Origin: Candidatus Alistipes faecavium
GTDB taxonomy: Bacteria; Bacteroidota; Bacteroidia; Bacteroidales; Rikenellaceae
DNA length: 64,000 nucleotides
Assembly: GCA_019118605.1 (NCBI GenBank)
Contig: DWYP01000046.1
Location: forward strand, 1-64,000
Direction: 5' to 3'
The notes under the pieces are model-generated. The model searched no databases, was not told the DNA's origin, and was given only the letters and a program-made list of their open reading frames with translations. Both the position numbers and the translations under genes were made by a program. This document shows positions 42,916 to 52,410 of the stretch, in pieces. Numbering within the stretch: position 1 is the first letter of the stretch; the number at the start of each line of letters is the position of its first letter.

Positions 42916-42959
42916 AGCGCGGCAGGAGCCTATAAAGGGCTCCCGCCGCGCTCGTTTTA
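42916..42959 (+). terminator. Terminator of the GH2 gene
   Basis: AGCGCGGC and GCCGCGCT with GGAGCC/GGCTCC form a long stem with one mismatch and a TATAAAG loop, then CGTTTTAT. Confidence 0.85.
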
Positions 42960-43035
42960 TAAATACCTGATATTCAAAACAGACGCACGAAAGACAACAG
43001 AAAAGTCGCAGAGATGCGAAATTTTGTCCGAACTA

Positions 43036-43066
43036 TTGCATTTTTAAATTTCTCTTTTTATATTTG
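43036..43066 (+). promoter_or_regulatory. Promoter of the SusC/SusD operon
   Basis: TTG, 20 bases and TATATTTG fit the consensus. The SusC start codon is 70 bases downstream. Confidence 0.75.
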
Positions 43067-43135
43067 CAGACGGATACATGTTTGAACAAACAGACATGCT
43101 TCAAACATAAACCTACAAACCTAAAAATCTTACAC

Positions 43136-46100
43136 ATGAACAGTCTGGACCAGAAATCCGCACGCACCCTGTGGAACAATGCGGGCGGAACCTTCAGGAA
43201 ATGTGTGGCGATCCTGCTGTCGGCATCGCTGCTGCCGATAACGGCCGCCGCAGAAAATTCGGATCTCCCCGACGCGCTTACGCAGACAGCTGTCTCCTCC
43301 CCCTCGCAAAACAAGGCCGTATCGGGCACGGTGCGCAACGCCGCCGGAGACCCCATCCCGGGGGTGGCCGTCACAGTCGTCGGAGGATCGCAGGGCGTCA
43401 TCACCGACGCCGCTGGCGCCTACACAATCGATGGCGTAAAGGCAAATAACGAGCTGGAATTCAGCTTCCTCGGCATGCTCTCGCAGAAAGAGAAGGTCGG
43501 CACGCGCACGACCATCGACGTCACGCTGCGCGAAGACATGATCGGTCTCGAGGATGTCGTCGTCACGGGTTACACCGCCATGAAACGTAAGGACATCACC
43601 GGATCGGTCGCTTCGGTTTCGGCCGAGCAGATCGCCCGCATCCCGGCCTACGACCTCACGACCAGCCTGGTCGGCGTTCCCGGCATCCGCGTCGACGGAG
43701 GCTCGATCCGCATCCGCGGTACGCGTTCGACCAACGCCGGAAACGACCCGCTGATCGTCCTCGACGGAATCCCCTACGACGAAACCCTGACGTCGATCAA
43801 CCCCGGCGACATCGAGTCGATCGACATCCTGAAGGATGCCTCCTCGACGGCCATCTACGGTGCGAAGGGTGCCAACGGCGTCATCCTCATCACCACCAAG
43901 CAGGCAAAGAAGGGCGAGACGAAGGTCACCTACGACGGATTCTTCGGCGTGGGCGTCAACAACTGGGGAACGCTCGACGTGATGAACGCCGACGAATACA
44001 TCGCCTTCCAGCGCGAAGCGAGCCGCGCGGCCGGTTCCTGGAGCTCGCCCGACGACGACAGCAAGGCCTTCTTCGGAGCCGAGATCGCCAACATGGGCAA
44101 GATGGACACCGACTGGATGGGCAAGTATTTCAACCAGAAGCGCCTCTGGCACAGCCATTCGCTGACGATCGCCTCGGGCAACGAAAAGACCCAGTACAAG
44201 ATCTCGTTCAACTACAAGAACAACGAGGAGCGCTACAAGGGCGACCACCGCGACTACTTCTACCTGACGACCGACCTGACGCACCAGGTGCTCCCGTTCC
44301 TGAAGGTCGGCATCTCGAACCGCGCCTACTACAACGTCAACAACTCGATGCCCGGGATGTTCGACACCTTCCTGCACATGTCGCCGCTGACGCCGATCTA
44401 CAACGAGGACGGATCCTACAACGAATATCCGTTCGGCGACCCCTTCGTGAAGAACCCCTACATGAACGAGACCGAAGGCGCCTACAAGGACAAGACCGAG
44501 GAGTGGAAGCTCTACATGCGCTTCTTCGCCCAGGTGGACCTCTACAAGGGACTGACCTTCAACACCAACTTCGCATACACCCCGGCCTTCTCCTCGCGCG
44601 GATACTACTATGACGATCGCCGCGTGGGCTACACCGACGAACGCAACGTCGCCGGCATGCACAACAACCGCAAGGCCGACTGGGTATGGAACAACATCCT
44701 CAACTACAAGCAGACCTTCGGCAAGCACACCATCGACGTCTCGGCCATCTTCGAGATGCAGAACCGCCAGACGGTGAACTCCTCGATGTCGGGCAAGGAC
44801 CAGGAGTCCCCGGCCTACCTGTGGTACAACATGGGCCGCCTCACCGACTCGAAGTCCATCAGTTCGGGATTCATCCGCAACCAGATGGTATCGGCCATCG
44901 GACGCCTGCAGTACACCTACGACGACCGCTACATCATCACGGCCTCGTTCCGCGAGGACGGCGCCTCGCAGCTCTCGCCCGGAAACAAGTGGGCATTCTT
45001 CCCCTCGGCAGCCGTCGCATGGCGCATCTCGGAGGAGAACTTCGTCAAGGACAACGCCGACTGGATCACGAACCTCAAGCTGCGCGCAAGCTACGGTATG
45101 ACCGGTAACTACTCGATCGCCGCCTACGCCACGCTCGGAACCCTCTTCGGACGCTATGCGAACTTCGGATTCGGCGGCGAGACTCACCTCCCGGGCCTGG
45201 AGCCCCAGACCCGCCCGACGCCCGACCTGGGGTGGGAGCGCAACAAGATGCTCGACATCGGTCTGGACTTCGGATTCCTCAACGGCCGCATCTACGGTAC
45301 GGTCGAGTACTACGACTCGAAGAGCTACGACCTTCTCTACCTGAAGGTGCTGCCCTACACGACGGGATTCAACAAGGCATGGACCAACATCGGCGACACC
45401 CGCAACCGCGGATGGGAGGTATCGCTCTCGACGGTGCCCATCCAGAAGAAGGACTTCACGCTCAACGTCAACCTCTCGTACTACCGCAACAAGGAGGAGC
45501 TGGTGCGCCTGCAGGACCCCAACATGAAACAGGACCTGAACAACAACCTCTTCGTGGGATATCCGGTCAACGGCGTGCACTACAACTACAAGCAGGTAGG
45601 CATCTGGCAGGAGGACGAGGCCGATCTGGCCGCCCTCTACGGACAGAAGCCCGGCGAGGTGAAGGTCGCCGATCTGGACGGAAACGGCGTGATCGACGGC
45701 AACGACCGCATGATCCTCGGAACGACGCGTCCCGACTGGGTCGGAGGGCTCTCGATCAGCGGCCGCTGGAAAAACCTCGACTTCTCGGTGGACATCTACG
45801 GAGAGTTCGGCTCCCTGGCCTATGACAGCCGGAGCACGAGCGGCTGGGCAAGCGAACTGGGCCGCTGGAACACCTACAAGATCGACTACTGGACGCCCGA
45901 GAACCCGACGAACCGCTACCCGCGGCCCGTCGAGGGACAGTCGATCAAGTACCTCGGCGCCGCAGGTTACTACGACAACGACTACGTGAACATCCGCAAC
46001 ATCACGATCGGCTACACGCTGCCCTCGTCGTGGATGGGACGCGTCGTCAAGAACACGCGCTTCTACTTCACGATGAACGATCCGTGGGGATACAGCCAGT

Positions 46101-46168
46101 TCCGCGACCAGGGTGCCATCTCGTGGTGGGAGTCCTACTACATCTTCGGAGCCAGCGTACAGTTTTAA
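43136..46168 (+). CDS. SusC/RagA-family TonB-dependent outer-membrane receptor
   Basis: SusC proteins form 22-strand outer-membrane barrels that import oligosaccharides using TonB energy. The 1010-residue protein has a signal peptide, a carboxypeptidase-regulatory-like domain (about 60-140; VSGTVRNAAGDPIPGVAVTV), and the SusC box GLEDVVVTGYTAMKRKDITGS. The plug (about 155-270) has IRIRGTRSTNAGNDPLIVLDG and IDILKDASSTAIYGAKGANG. The barrel ends in an aromatic residue (FGASVQF). It lacks an STN signalling domain, consistent with the absence of an ECF sigma/anti-sigma pair. It pairs with the SusD gene 18 bases downstream. The nearby glycosidases suggest mannose-containing oligosaccharides as cargo. 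Confidence 0.95.
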   Translation: MNSLDQKSARTLWNNAGGTFRKCVAILLSASLLPITAAAENSDLPDALTQTAVSSPSQNKAVSGTVRNAAGDPIPGVAVTVVGGSQGVITDAAGAYTIDGVKANNELEFSFLGMLSQKEKVGTRTTIDVTLREDMIGLEDVVVTGYTAMKRKDITGSVASVSAEQIARIPAYDLTTSLVGVPGIRVDGGSIRIRGTRSTNAGNDPLIVLDGIPYDETLTSINPGDIESIDILKDASSTAIYGAKGANGVILITTKQAKKGETKVTYDGFFGVGVNNWGTLDVMNADEYIAFQREASRAAGSWSSPDDDSKAFFGAEIANMGKMDTDWMGKYFNQKRLWHSHSLTIASGNEKTQYKISFNYKNNEERYKGDHRDYFYLTTDLTHQVLPFLKVGISNRAYYNVNNSMPGMFDTFLHMSPLTPIYNEDGSYNEYPFGDPFVKNPYMNETEGAYKDKTEEWKLYMRFFAQVDLYKGLTFNTNFAYTPAFSSRGYYYDDRRVGYTDERNVAGMHNNRKADWVWNNILNYKQTFGKHTIDVSAIFEMQNRQTVNSSMSGKDQESPAYLWYNMGRLTDSKSISSGFIRNQMVSAIGRLQYTYDDRYIITASFREDGASQLSPGNKWAFFPSAAVAWRISEENFVKDNADWITNLKLRASYGMTGNYSIAAYATLGTLFGRYANFGFGGETHLPGLEPQTRPTPDLGWERNKMLDIGLDFGFLNGRIYGTVEYYDSKSYDLLYLKVLPYTTGFNKAWTNIGDTRNRGWEVSLSTVPIQKKDFTLNVNLSYYRNKEELVRLQDPNMKQDLNNNLFVGYPVNGVHYNYKQVGIWQEDEADLAALYGQKPGEVKVADLDGNGVIDGNDRMILGTTRPDWVGGLSISGRWKNLDFSVDIYGEFGSLAYDSRSTSGWASELGRWNTYKIDYWTPENPTNRYPRPVEGQSIKYLGAAGYYDNDYVNIRNITIGYTLPSSWMGRVVKNTRFYFTMNDPWGYSQFRDQGAISWWESYYIFGASVQF

Positions 46169-46186
46169 TTCAAAAACACCAAGAAC

Positions 46187-47860
46187 ATGAAAAAGATAGT
46201 TACGATCCTTCTCTCTGCCGCGACGCTTGTCGGCGTGACCGGCTGCGAGAGCTTCCTGGAAGAGGAATCCTACGGATCGACCACCGACCTTTTCAACGAG
46301 GAGAACGGTCTGAAAGCCTTCGTCAACCTCTCCTACACGAAGATCAACAACCTGTACGGAGGCGACGGATGGTGGCCTCTGATGACCGAACTGGGTACGG
46401 ACATCTTCCTGCGCGGGAAGAACCAGGGCGACACCGGGCTGACCGACTACTACGGACTGGACGCCAACAACGGCAACATCTCGAAGGTCTGGAACCACTG
46501 CTACAAGGCCCTTGCCAACATCAACATGTTCATGGAGACGATCGACACCACGCCCTTCGCCGACGAGTCGGAGAAGCTGCAGTGCAAGGCCGAGATGCTC
46601 GTCATGCGCTCGATGTTCCTGTGGATCATCACCGAGACCTGGGGCGACACCTACCTGCCGCGCACGACCGACGAGACCGAAGGTCTGGAAGCACGGCGTT
46701 CGACGCGCGAGGATTTCTACAAGGAGATCATCGGAGGCCTCGAGCAGGTGGTCAAGGAGGGGATGCTCGCCGACGAGCGCACCTCGGAGGCCGGACGCAT
46801 CGACATGCCCACGGCCAAGGCCTTCCTGGCACGCATGTACCTCTACAACGAGCAGTTCGAGGAGGCCGCACAGATGGCCTCGGAGGTGATCGACGGCCCC
46901 TACGGATTCGAACTCACTCCCTCGCTCACCAACCTCTGGGCCGATGACAAGACCAACGACGAGTTCATCTGGACGACGAACTTCACCAACGACGAATCCT
47001 ACTCGCAATCCAACGGATACTGGGAGTGGTACGCCATGTACATCGACCGCTTCCCCGGCGTGCAGACCATGCTCAAATGGACCGGATACGGCGGCTGCCA
47101 GGCCATTCCGTCGCTCTACTACATCGACAACTTCAACCGCGAGGCCGACCTTCGCTGGCGCGACCTGCACCAGTGGGTATGGTACTACAACGACGAGACC
47201 GACGACCGCTCGGCATTCCCCGACAACCAGTGGCGCGAGTACATCGACACGGCGCTCTACTGCTGTCCCGACGTGCTGCCCGAGGCCGAGCGCGAGCGCA
47301 TGAAGACCTGCTTCACCTTCTTCGACCGCAACGACATGTACGACGCGAAGGGCGTTCCGCAGGACCGCTGGACCTTCATCGGCATGACGAAGTTCTACGA
47401 CCACACCCGTCCGGGCAACATGTCGAAGCTCTCCGACCGTTCGTATCCGGTGATGCGTCTGGGCGAGCTCTACCTGATCCGCGCCGAGGCCAACATCCGC
47501 AAGGCAAGTCCCGACCTGAAGGCGGCGGCCGCAGACATCATGACGCTGCGCGAGCGTGCCATCCGCCAGGATTCCGACGACCCCGATCAGAACAAGGCCT
47601 GGCGTGACGCGATGACCGTCACGGCCTCCGACATGAGCGTGGACTTCATCCTCGAGGAGCGTGCCCGCGAGCTGGCCGGAGAGTGGCAGCGCTGGCTGGA
47701 CCTCAAGCGCCTGGGCAAACTCGTCGAGCGCGTGAAGCTCTACAACCCCGACGCCGCGGAGAACATCAAGGATTACCACGTGGTGCGTCCGATCCCGCAG
47801 TCGCAGTTCGACGGCATGCCCGACTGGACGACGCTCGGACAGAACGAAGGCTACAATTAA
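46187..47860 (+). CDS. SusD/RagB-family starch-binding-type lipoprotein
   Basis: SusD proteins sit on the cell surface as a lid over SusC and bind the glycan. The 557-residue protein has a lipoprotein signal (lipobox GVTGC, Cys20) and the SusD fold of tetratricopeptide-like helices. GLKAFVNLSYTKINN and KVWNHCYKALANINMFME lie in the N-terminal part. PTAKAFLARMYLYNEQFEEAA is the TPR-like region. MRLGELYLIRAEANIRK and FILEERARELAGEWQRWLDLKR form the conserved C-terminal RagB motif. Several Trp residues (for example DGWWPLM) could line the binding site. It follows SusC with an 18-base gap. Confidence 0.95.
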   Translation: MKKIVTILLSAATLVGVTGCESFLEEESYGSTTDLFNEENGLKAFVNLSYTKINNLYGGDGWWPLMTELGTDIFLRGKNQGDTGLTDYYGLDANNGNISKVWNHCYKALANINMFMETIDTTPFADESEKLQCKAEMLVMRSMFLWIITETWGDTYLPRTTDETEGLEARRSTREDFYKEIIGGLEQVVKEGMLADERTSEAGRIDMPTAKAFLARMYLYNEQFEEAAQMASEVIDGPYGFELTPSLTNLWADDKTNDEFIWTTNFTNDESYSQSNGYWEWYAMYIDRFPGVQTMLKWTGYGGCQAIPSLYYIDNFNREADLRWRDLHQWVWYYNDETDDRSAFPDNQWREYIDTALYCCPDVLPEAERERMKTCFTFFDRNDMYDAKGVPQDRWTFIGMTKFYDHTRPGNMSKLSDRSYPVMRLGELYLIRAEANIRKASPDLKAAAADIMTLRERAIRQDSDDPDQNKAWRDAMTVTASDMSVDFILEERARELAGEWQRWLDLKRLGKLVERVKLYNPDAAENIKDYHVVRPIPQSQFDGMPDWTTLGQNEGYN

Positions 47861-47887
47861 CCGTAAACAGCTTAAAAACAAGGATCC

Positions 47888-48823
47888 ATGAAAACAATCA
47901 TCAAAATATGGACTACCGTCGTCTGCTGCGCGGGAATGCTGCTCGCATCGTGCACCGACGAAAAGATCTCCGACTCGAAGCAGTCGCTGATGGACCTGAT
48001 CCGGGAGGCGGAGACGCTGATCGTCGAGATCGAGGAGGGCACCAACGAAGGGGATATCGCCCCGGGGTCGAAGAAGGTCCTGCAAACGCGCATCGACCAG
48101 GCCTACTACATCATGAACAACACCTCCCGGGACGAGGGATACGTCAACGCCCGGGAACTGCTTGAGGAGGCCATCGCAGCCTTCAACGCCAACATCGTGA
48201 AGGCCGGTGTCCCGCACTTCGGACTCGGCTCGAAGATGAACCTCGGCGCCTCGGCCGACTGGGGTCTCGAGGATGCCTTCACCGTGGAGATGAAGGTCCG
48301 CTATTCGGAATTCGCCTCGGGCGACCAGTCGATCATCTCCAACGAGGCGGGCGCCGCAGGATTCATGGTGCGCAACAACAGCAACCAGCTGCAGTTCTAC
48401 ATCTACGACGCCGACATCAACAACTGGAACGGCGGAGGATGCTGCACGATCGAGCTCAACAAGTGGTACCACATCGCCGCCACCTACCAGGCCGGCGGGA
48501 AGATGGTCTTCTACCTCGACGGCGTGCAGGTGAGCTCCGTAAACTGCGGCACGCTGGCCGCATCGGCCTCCGACCTGCAGCTGGGCACCTCGCCCTACTA
48601 CAGCAACCGCTACATGCGCGGCGACATCCAGCAGGTTTCGATCTGGGACGACGTCCGCACGGCCGCGGAGGTGGCTGCCGACGTAGCCTGCGATTTCGAC
48701 GGCACGGAAGAGGGGCTGATGGCCTACTGGCCGCTGACGCTCAACGTCGGAACGGAGATCACCGACCAGACCGGCAACCATGTGGCCTCGCTGGTCGATG
48801 TCACCTGGCTCGACGTCGACTGA
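47888..48823 (+). CDS. Surface lipoprotein with DUF4972-like helices and LamG domain
   Basis: The 311-residue protein has a lipoprotein signal (MLLASC, Cys22). A helical segment follows (about 30-105; SLMDLIREAETLIVEIEEG and ARELLEEAIAAFNANIV), of the DUF4972 type. The C-terminal laminin-G/concanavalin-like jelly roll (about 115-300) has FTVEMKVRYSEF, KWYHIAATYQAGGKMVFYLDG, LQLGTSPYYSNRYMRGDIQQVSIWD and GLMAYWPL. In position it corresponds to SusE/SusF, so it is probably an accessory glycan-binding protein on the cell surface. Binding specificity is unknown. It lies 27 bases after SusD and 40 before the GH38 gene. Confidence 0.85.
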   Translation: MKTIIKIWTTVVCCAGMLLASCTDEKISDSKQSLMDLIREAETLIVEIEEGTNEGDIAPGSKKVLQTRIDQAYYIMNNTSRDEGYVNARELLEEAIAAFNANIVKAGVPHFGLGSKMNLGASADWGLEDAFTVEMKVRYSEFASGDQSIISNEAGAAGFMVRNNSNQLQFYIYDADINNWNGGGCCTIELNKWYHIAATYQAGGKMVFYLDGVQVSSVNCGTLAASASDLQLGTSPYYSNRYMRGDIQQVSIWDDVRTAAEVAADVACDFDGTEEGLMAYWPLTLNVGTEITDQTGNHVASLVDVTWLDVD

Positions 48824-48863
48824 TACCCGGATCTTTCACATTCACGAATCAAAACATCCTACC

Positions 48864-51800
48864 ATGAAGCATCGCAGACTGGCGATCCTGTCTATCCTGA
48901 TGTGCCTGGCGGGGACGGCTCTCGGAGCCCGTCCCTACCCGGCCCAGGTGTGGCAGATCGGAAAAACCGACAACTCCTCCGCCGAATTCGCGCTCGACGA
49001 GCAGGGGTATTCCGCCCTTCCGGAGCACTTCCCGGCAGGGGTCGCGCTCTACACCGTCGGGCGCAGCGCATCCACCGACATCCCGTTCGTCATCCCCGGG
49101 CCCGCGGATTCCTGGGCCGGGAACGTTCAGGGAGGCCTGCTGATCCGCTTCGCCGTGAAGCAGGCCGATCCTGCCGCCGCCCTGCGCCTGGCCTTCGACT
49201 TTGTCGAGGTACACAGCGCTTCGGCGCCCCGGCTTGAGGTCTCGATCAACGGATTCCGCACGGAGCTCCAGACCCCGGCAGGGGCGGATCAGAACTACCT
49301 CGACACCCGGAAAACTCCGTCGAAGGGGCTCTCCGCAGAGGTGGAGATCCCGGCGGGCACCCTCTGCTCGGGAGACAACATCCTCTCGATCCGCTCGGTA
49401 GCGGGCAGCTGGATGGTTCTCGACGCCCTCCGTCTGGAGTCCACGGTGCCCGTGGCAACGACCGCGCCCAAAGGAGGCGTGACGCTCTTCTCGGCCATAT
49501 CGGAACCGGCGCTGATCTACGGCACGACGCCTGACGAGCAACTGCATCCCGTCGTGCTGAACGTCGCGAACTGGGACGCCAAGCCGCGGAAAGCGACGTG
49601 GAGCTACGACGGGAAACCGGGCGGCGAGCTGCGCCTCGCCCCGGGCATGAACAGCCTGCAGGTAGGCATTCCCGAGGGATACGACGGCCGGAAGGTGACC
49701 TTCGCCCTGGAGGCGAACGGCAACAGGCAGTCCCTCGACGCAGAGATCCTTCCCGCGGAGCGCTGGACGATCTACCTCGTACAGCACACCCACACCGACA
49801 TCGGCTACACGAAACCCCAGACGGAGATCCTGACCGAGCACCTGCGCTACATCGACTACGCCCTGGAGTACTGCGAGGCAACGGAGAATTACCCCGACGA
49901 CGCGAAGTTCCGCTGGACGTGCGAGGCCTCGTGGGCCGTGCGCGAATGGCTGCGCATCCGTCCGCAGGAGCAGATCGACAAGTTCCTGCACTACGTGAAG
50001 AACGGACAGATCGAGGTGACCGCGATGTTCTTCAACATGTCGGAACTCTCGGGCGAGAACGCCTACAAGACCTTCCTCGAGCCGATCGCCGGGTTCCACA
50101 AGCTGGGCATCCCGGTCCAGACGGCCATGCAGGACGACGTGAACGGCGTGGCGTGGTGCCTGGCCGACTACCTGCCCGACCTCGGTGTGAAGTACCTGAC
50201 CATGGGCTCGAACGGACACCGGGCGCTGATTCCCTTCGACCGTCCGACGCTCTACCGCTGGGAATCCCCCTCGGGCAAGAGCCTGCTGTCGTTCCGCGCC
50301 GACCACTACATGACGGCCAACTTCTGGGGTATCGACCGCGGCGACATGGAGGGGGTGCGCAACGGCGTCTTCTCCTACATCCGCACGCTGCGCTCCCGCG
50401 GCTATGACTTCCCGCTCATCACGGCGCAGTACTCGGGATACTCCACAGACAACTCGCCCCCGTCGATGCAGGAGTGCGCGCTGATCCGCGACTGGAACGA
50501 CCACTACGCGTGGCCGAAGCTGCGCAGCGCCACGGTGCATGAGTTCCTCGAGCAGATCGACACGAAATACGGCGACCGCCTGCCGGTCTACCGCGCCGCC
50601 TATCCCGACTGGTGGACCGACGGATTCGGCTCCGCAGCGCGTGAAACGGCCGCCTCGCGCAAGACGCAGTCCGACATGATCACCATCGCGGGCATGCTCT
50701 CGATGGCCTCCCTGTCGGGAGACCCGGGAGTGCCGGGGACGCTCGACGAGCTGCGCCGGATCCACGAGAACCTGCTCTTCTACGACGAGCACACGTTCGG
50801 CGCCGCCGAGAGCATCCGCGACCCGCTGTGCGAGAACTCGCAGGTCCAGTGGGCCGAGAAGGGCTCCTACGTCTGGGAGGCGCTCAAGAGTGCGCAGATG
50901 CTCTACGAGACCTCGATCGGGCGCCTGCAGGGAGAGCTGCACCGCGCGGAGCGCCCGACGCTGACCTTCTTCAACCCGATGGGTTGGGAGCGTTCGGCGA
51001 TGACGACCGTCTACATCGACTTCGAGGTGATCCCCCGCGACCGCGCCTTCCGCCTGCTCGACGAGCAGGGGCATGCGCTCCGCGTACAGCCGCTGCGCTC
51101 GCGCAGCGAGGGCCGCTACTATGCCATCTGGGCCGAACGGATCCCGGCCATGGGATACAAGACCTACGAGATCGTCCTCGACGAGGGGAAAGCCGCTGCG
51201 CCGCAGCCCTTCGATCCGGCGGAGCATACCGTCGAGAACGCCTTCTACCGCATGACCTTCGATCCCGCGACGGGCGGCATCCGCTCGCTCGTGGACAAGG
51301 AGCTGGGAATGGAGCTGGTCGACGCCGGAGCCGAATGGAAGCTTGGCGACTTCATCTACGAGTCGCTCGAAGGAGACCGGCACCAGATGGAGCGCAAGGT
51401 CTTCGAGCGCTTCCACCGCACGGGGCTGCGCAACGTCCGCTTCACGGGAGCAACCTCCGGGGAGATCTATACGTCGGTCAACCTGCGCGGCGAGGCCGAC
51501 GGGTGCGAGCCCGACTTCGGGGTACGCATCGAGGTGCGCCTCTACAACGACATCAAGCGCATCGAGTTCCACTACGCCGCCAGGCGTCTTCCGGAGACCG
51601 ATCCTTCGGGTCTCTACGTCGCCTTCCCCTTCGCACTGGAGGGCGGGCGGCTGGCCTTCGACGTCCCGGGCGGCGTGGTCTACGCCGGAGAGAACCAGAT
51701 TCCCGGCACCTCGGCCTCGTGGAACACCGTGCAGAACTTCGTCTCGGTGCGCAACGACCGGGCGCAGATCCTCGTGAGCTGCGACGCCATTCCGCTCTTC

Positions 51801-52313
51801 ATGATGGGCGAGCTGCTCAACGACCCCTACCGCCAGCCGCGCCTCTACGAGAAGCCGCATCTCTTCTCGTGGGTGACGAACAACTACTGGACGACGAATT
51901 TCCGCGCCTCGCAGGAGGGCGAACTCAACTGGAGCTACGCGATCACCTCGCAAGCCGACACGTCGAACGCCGAGGCCTCGGCGTTCGGTTGGGGCAACCG
52001 CGTGCCGCTCTACGCCCGCGTCATGCCGGCGTCGCGCGCCGACAACGGCAAAGCCTGGTCGCGGTCGTTCCTCAGCACGGGATGCGACCATGTGCTGATG
52101 ACCTCGTGCGTGCCCTCGAAGGCCGAGGAGGGCGCCGTGCTGATCAACCTGCGCGAGACCGACGGACGCGACGCCACCCTGACGCTGCTCAACGCCGACG
52201 GACAGCCGCTGCCGTTCGAACGGGTGAACGTCCTGGACGAGGTGCAGGGAGAGAAGGTTACCTCGCTGCCGCTCAAGGGCTATGAAAACGTCTTCGTACG
52301 CGTCCGCCTGTAA
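48864..52313 (+). CDS. GH38-like alpha-mannosidase with N-terminal PL4-like module
   Basis: The 1149-residue exported protein (signal ILMCLAGTALG) has a beta-rich N-terminal module (about 25-200; VWQIGKTDNSSAEFAL, IPFVIPGPADSWAG) and a linker domain. A GH38-type catalytic domain starts near residue 306. QHTHTDIGYT carries the His-x-Asp zinc pair, AMQDDVNGVAW the probable nucleophile, and DEHTFGAAESIRD further ligands near 640. TLTFFNPMGWERS begins the C-terminal beta-sandwich, as in large class II alpha-mannosidases. It is probably periplasmic and part of the SusC-SusD transcript. The track ORF from 48780 is extended; 48864 begins the signal peptide. Linkage preference is unknown. Confidence 0.86.
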   Translation: MKHRRLAILSILMCLAGTALGARPYPAQVWQIGKTDNSSAEFALDEQGYSALPEHFPAGVALYTVGRSASTDIPFVIPGPADSWAGNVQGGLLIRFAVKQADPAAALRLAFDFVEVHSASAPRLEVSINGFRTELQTPAGADQNYLDTRKTPSKGLSAEVEIPAGTLCSGDNILSIRSVAGSWMVLDALRLESTVPVATTAPKGGVTLFSAISEPALIYGTTPDEQLHPVVLNVANWDAKPRKATWSYDGKPGGELRLAPGMNSLQVGIPEGYDGRKVTFALEANGNRQSLDAEILPAERWTIYLVQHTHTDIGYTKPQTEILTEHLRYIDYALEYCEATENYPDDAKFRWTCEASWAVREWLRIRPQEQIDKFLHYVKNGQIEVTAMFFNMSELSGENAYKTFLEPIAGFHKLGIPVQTAMQDDVNGVAWCLADYLPDLGVKYLTMGSNGHRALIPFDRPTLYRWESPSGKSLLSFRADHYMTANFWGIDRGDMEGVRNGVFSYIRTLRSRGYDFPLITAQYSGYSTDNSPPSMQECALIRDWNDHYAWPKLRSATVHEFLEQIDTKYGDRLPVYRAAYPDWWTDGFGSAARETAASRKTQSDMITIAGMLSMASLSGDPGVPGTLDELRRIHENLLFYDEHTFGAAESIRDPLCENSQVQWAEKGSYVWEALKSAQMLYETSIGRLQGELHRAERPTLTFFNPMGWERSAMTTVYIDFEVIPRDRAFRLLDEQGHALRVQPLRSRSEGRYYAIWAERIPAMGYKTYEIVLDEGKAAAPQPFDPAEHTVENAFYRMTFDPATGGIRSLVDKELGMELVDAGAEWKLGDFIYESLEGDRHQMERKVFERFHRTGLRNVRFTGATSGEIYTSVNLRGEADGCEPDFGVRIEVRLYNDIKRIEFHYAARRLPETDPSGLYVAFPFALEGGRLAFDVPGGVVYAGENQIPGTSASWNTVQNFVSVRNDRAQILVSCDAIPLFMMGELLNDPYRQPRLYEKPHLFSWVTNNYWTTNFRASQEGELNWSYAITSQADTSNAEASAFGWGNRVPLYARVMPASRADNGKAWSRSFLSTGCDHVLMTSCVPSKAEEGAVLINLRETDGRDATLTLLNADGQPLPFERVNVLDEVQGEKVTSLPLKGYENVFVRVRL

Positions 52314-52337
52314 GCGGGACGCCGGACGACTGCCGAA

Positions 52338-52366
52338 AGCCGGGGAAGAAACGCTCTTCCCCGGCT
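52338..52366 (+). terminator. Hairpin between the GH38 and GH92 genes
   Basis: AGCCGGGGAAG and CTTCCCCGGCT pair perfectly around AAACGCT. There is no T-run, so it may attenuate or protect RNA instead of ending transcription. Confidence 0.5.
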
Positions 52367-52410
52367 GTTCGGGTTATTTACGGACTTTACCGATTCATCC
52401 ATAAACTACC

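Noticed and set aside
43130-48781. 1883-residue minus-strand ORF
   Set aside because: It lies antisense to SusC, SusD and the LamG gene, has no family motifs, and results from the high GC content that removes stop codons on the opposite strand.
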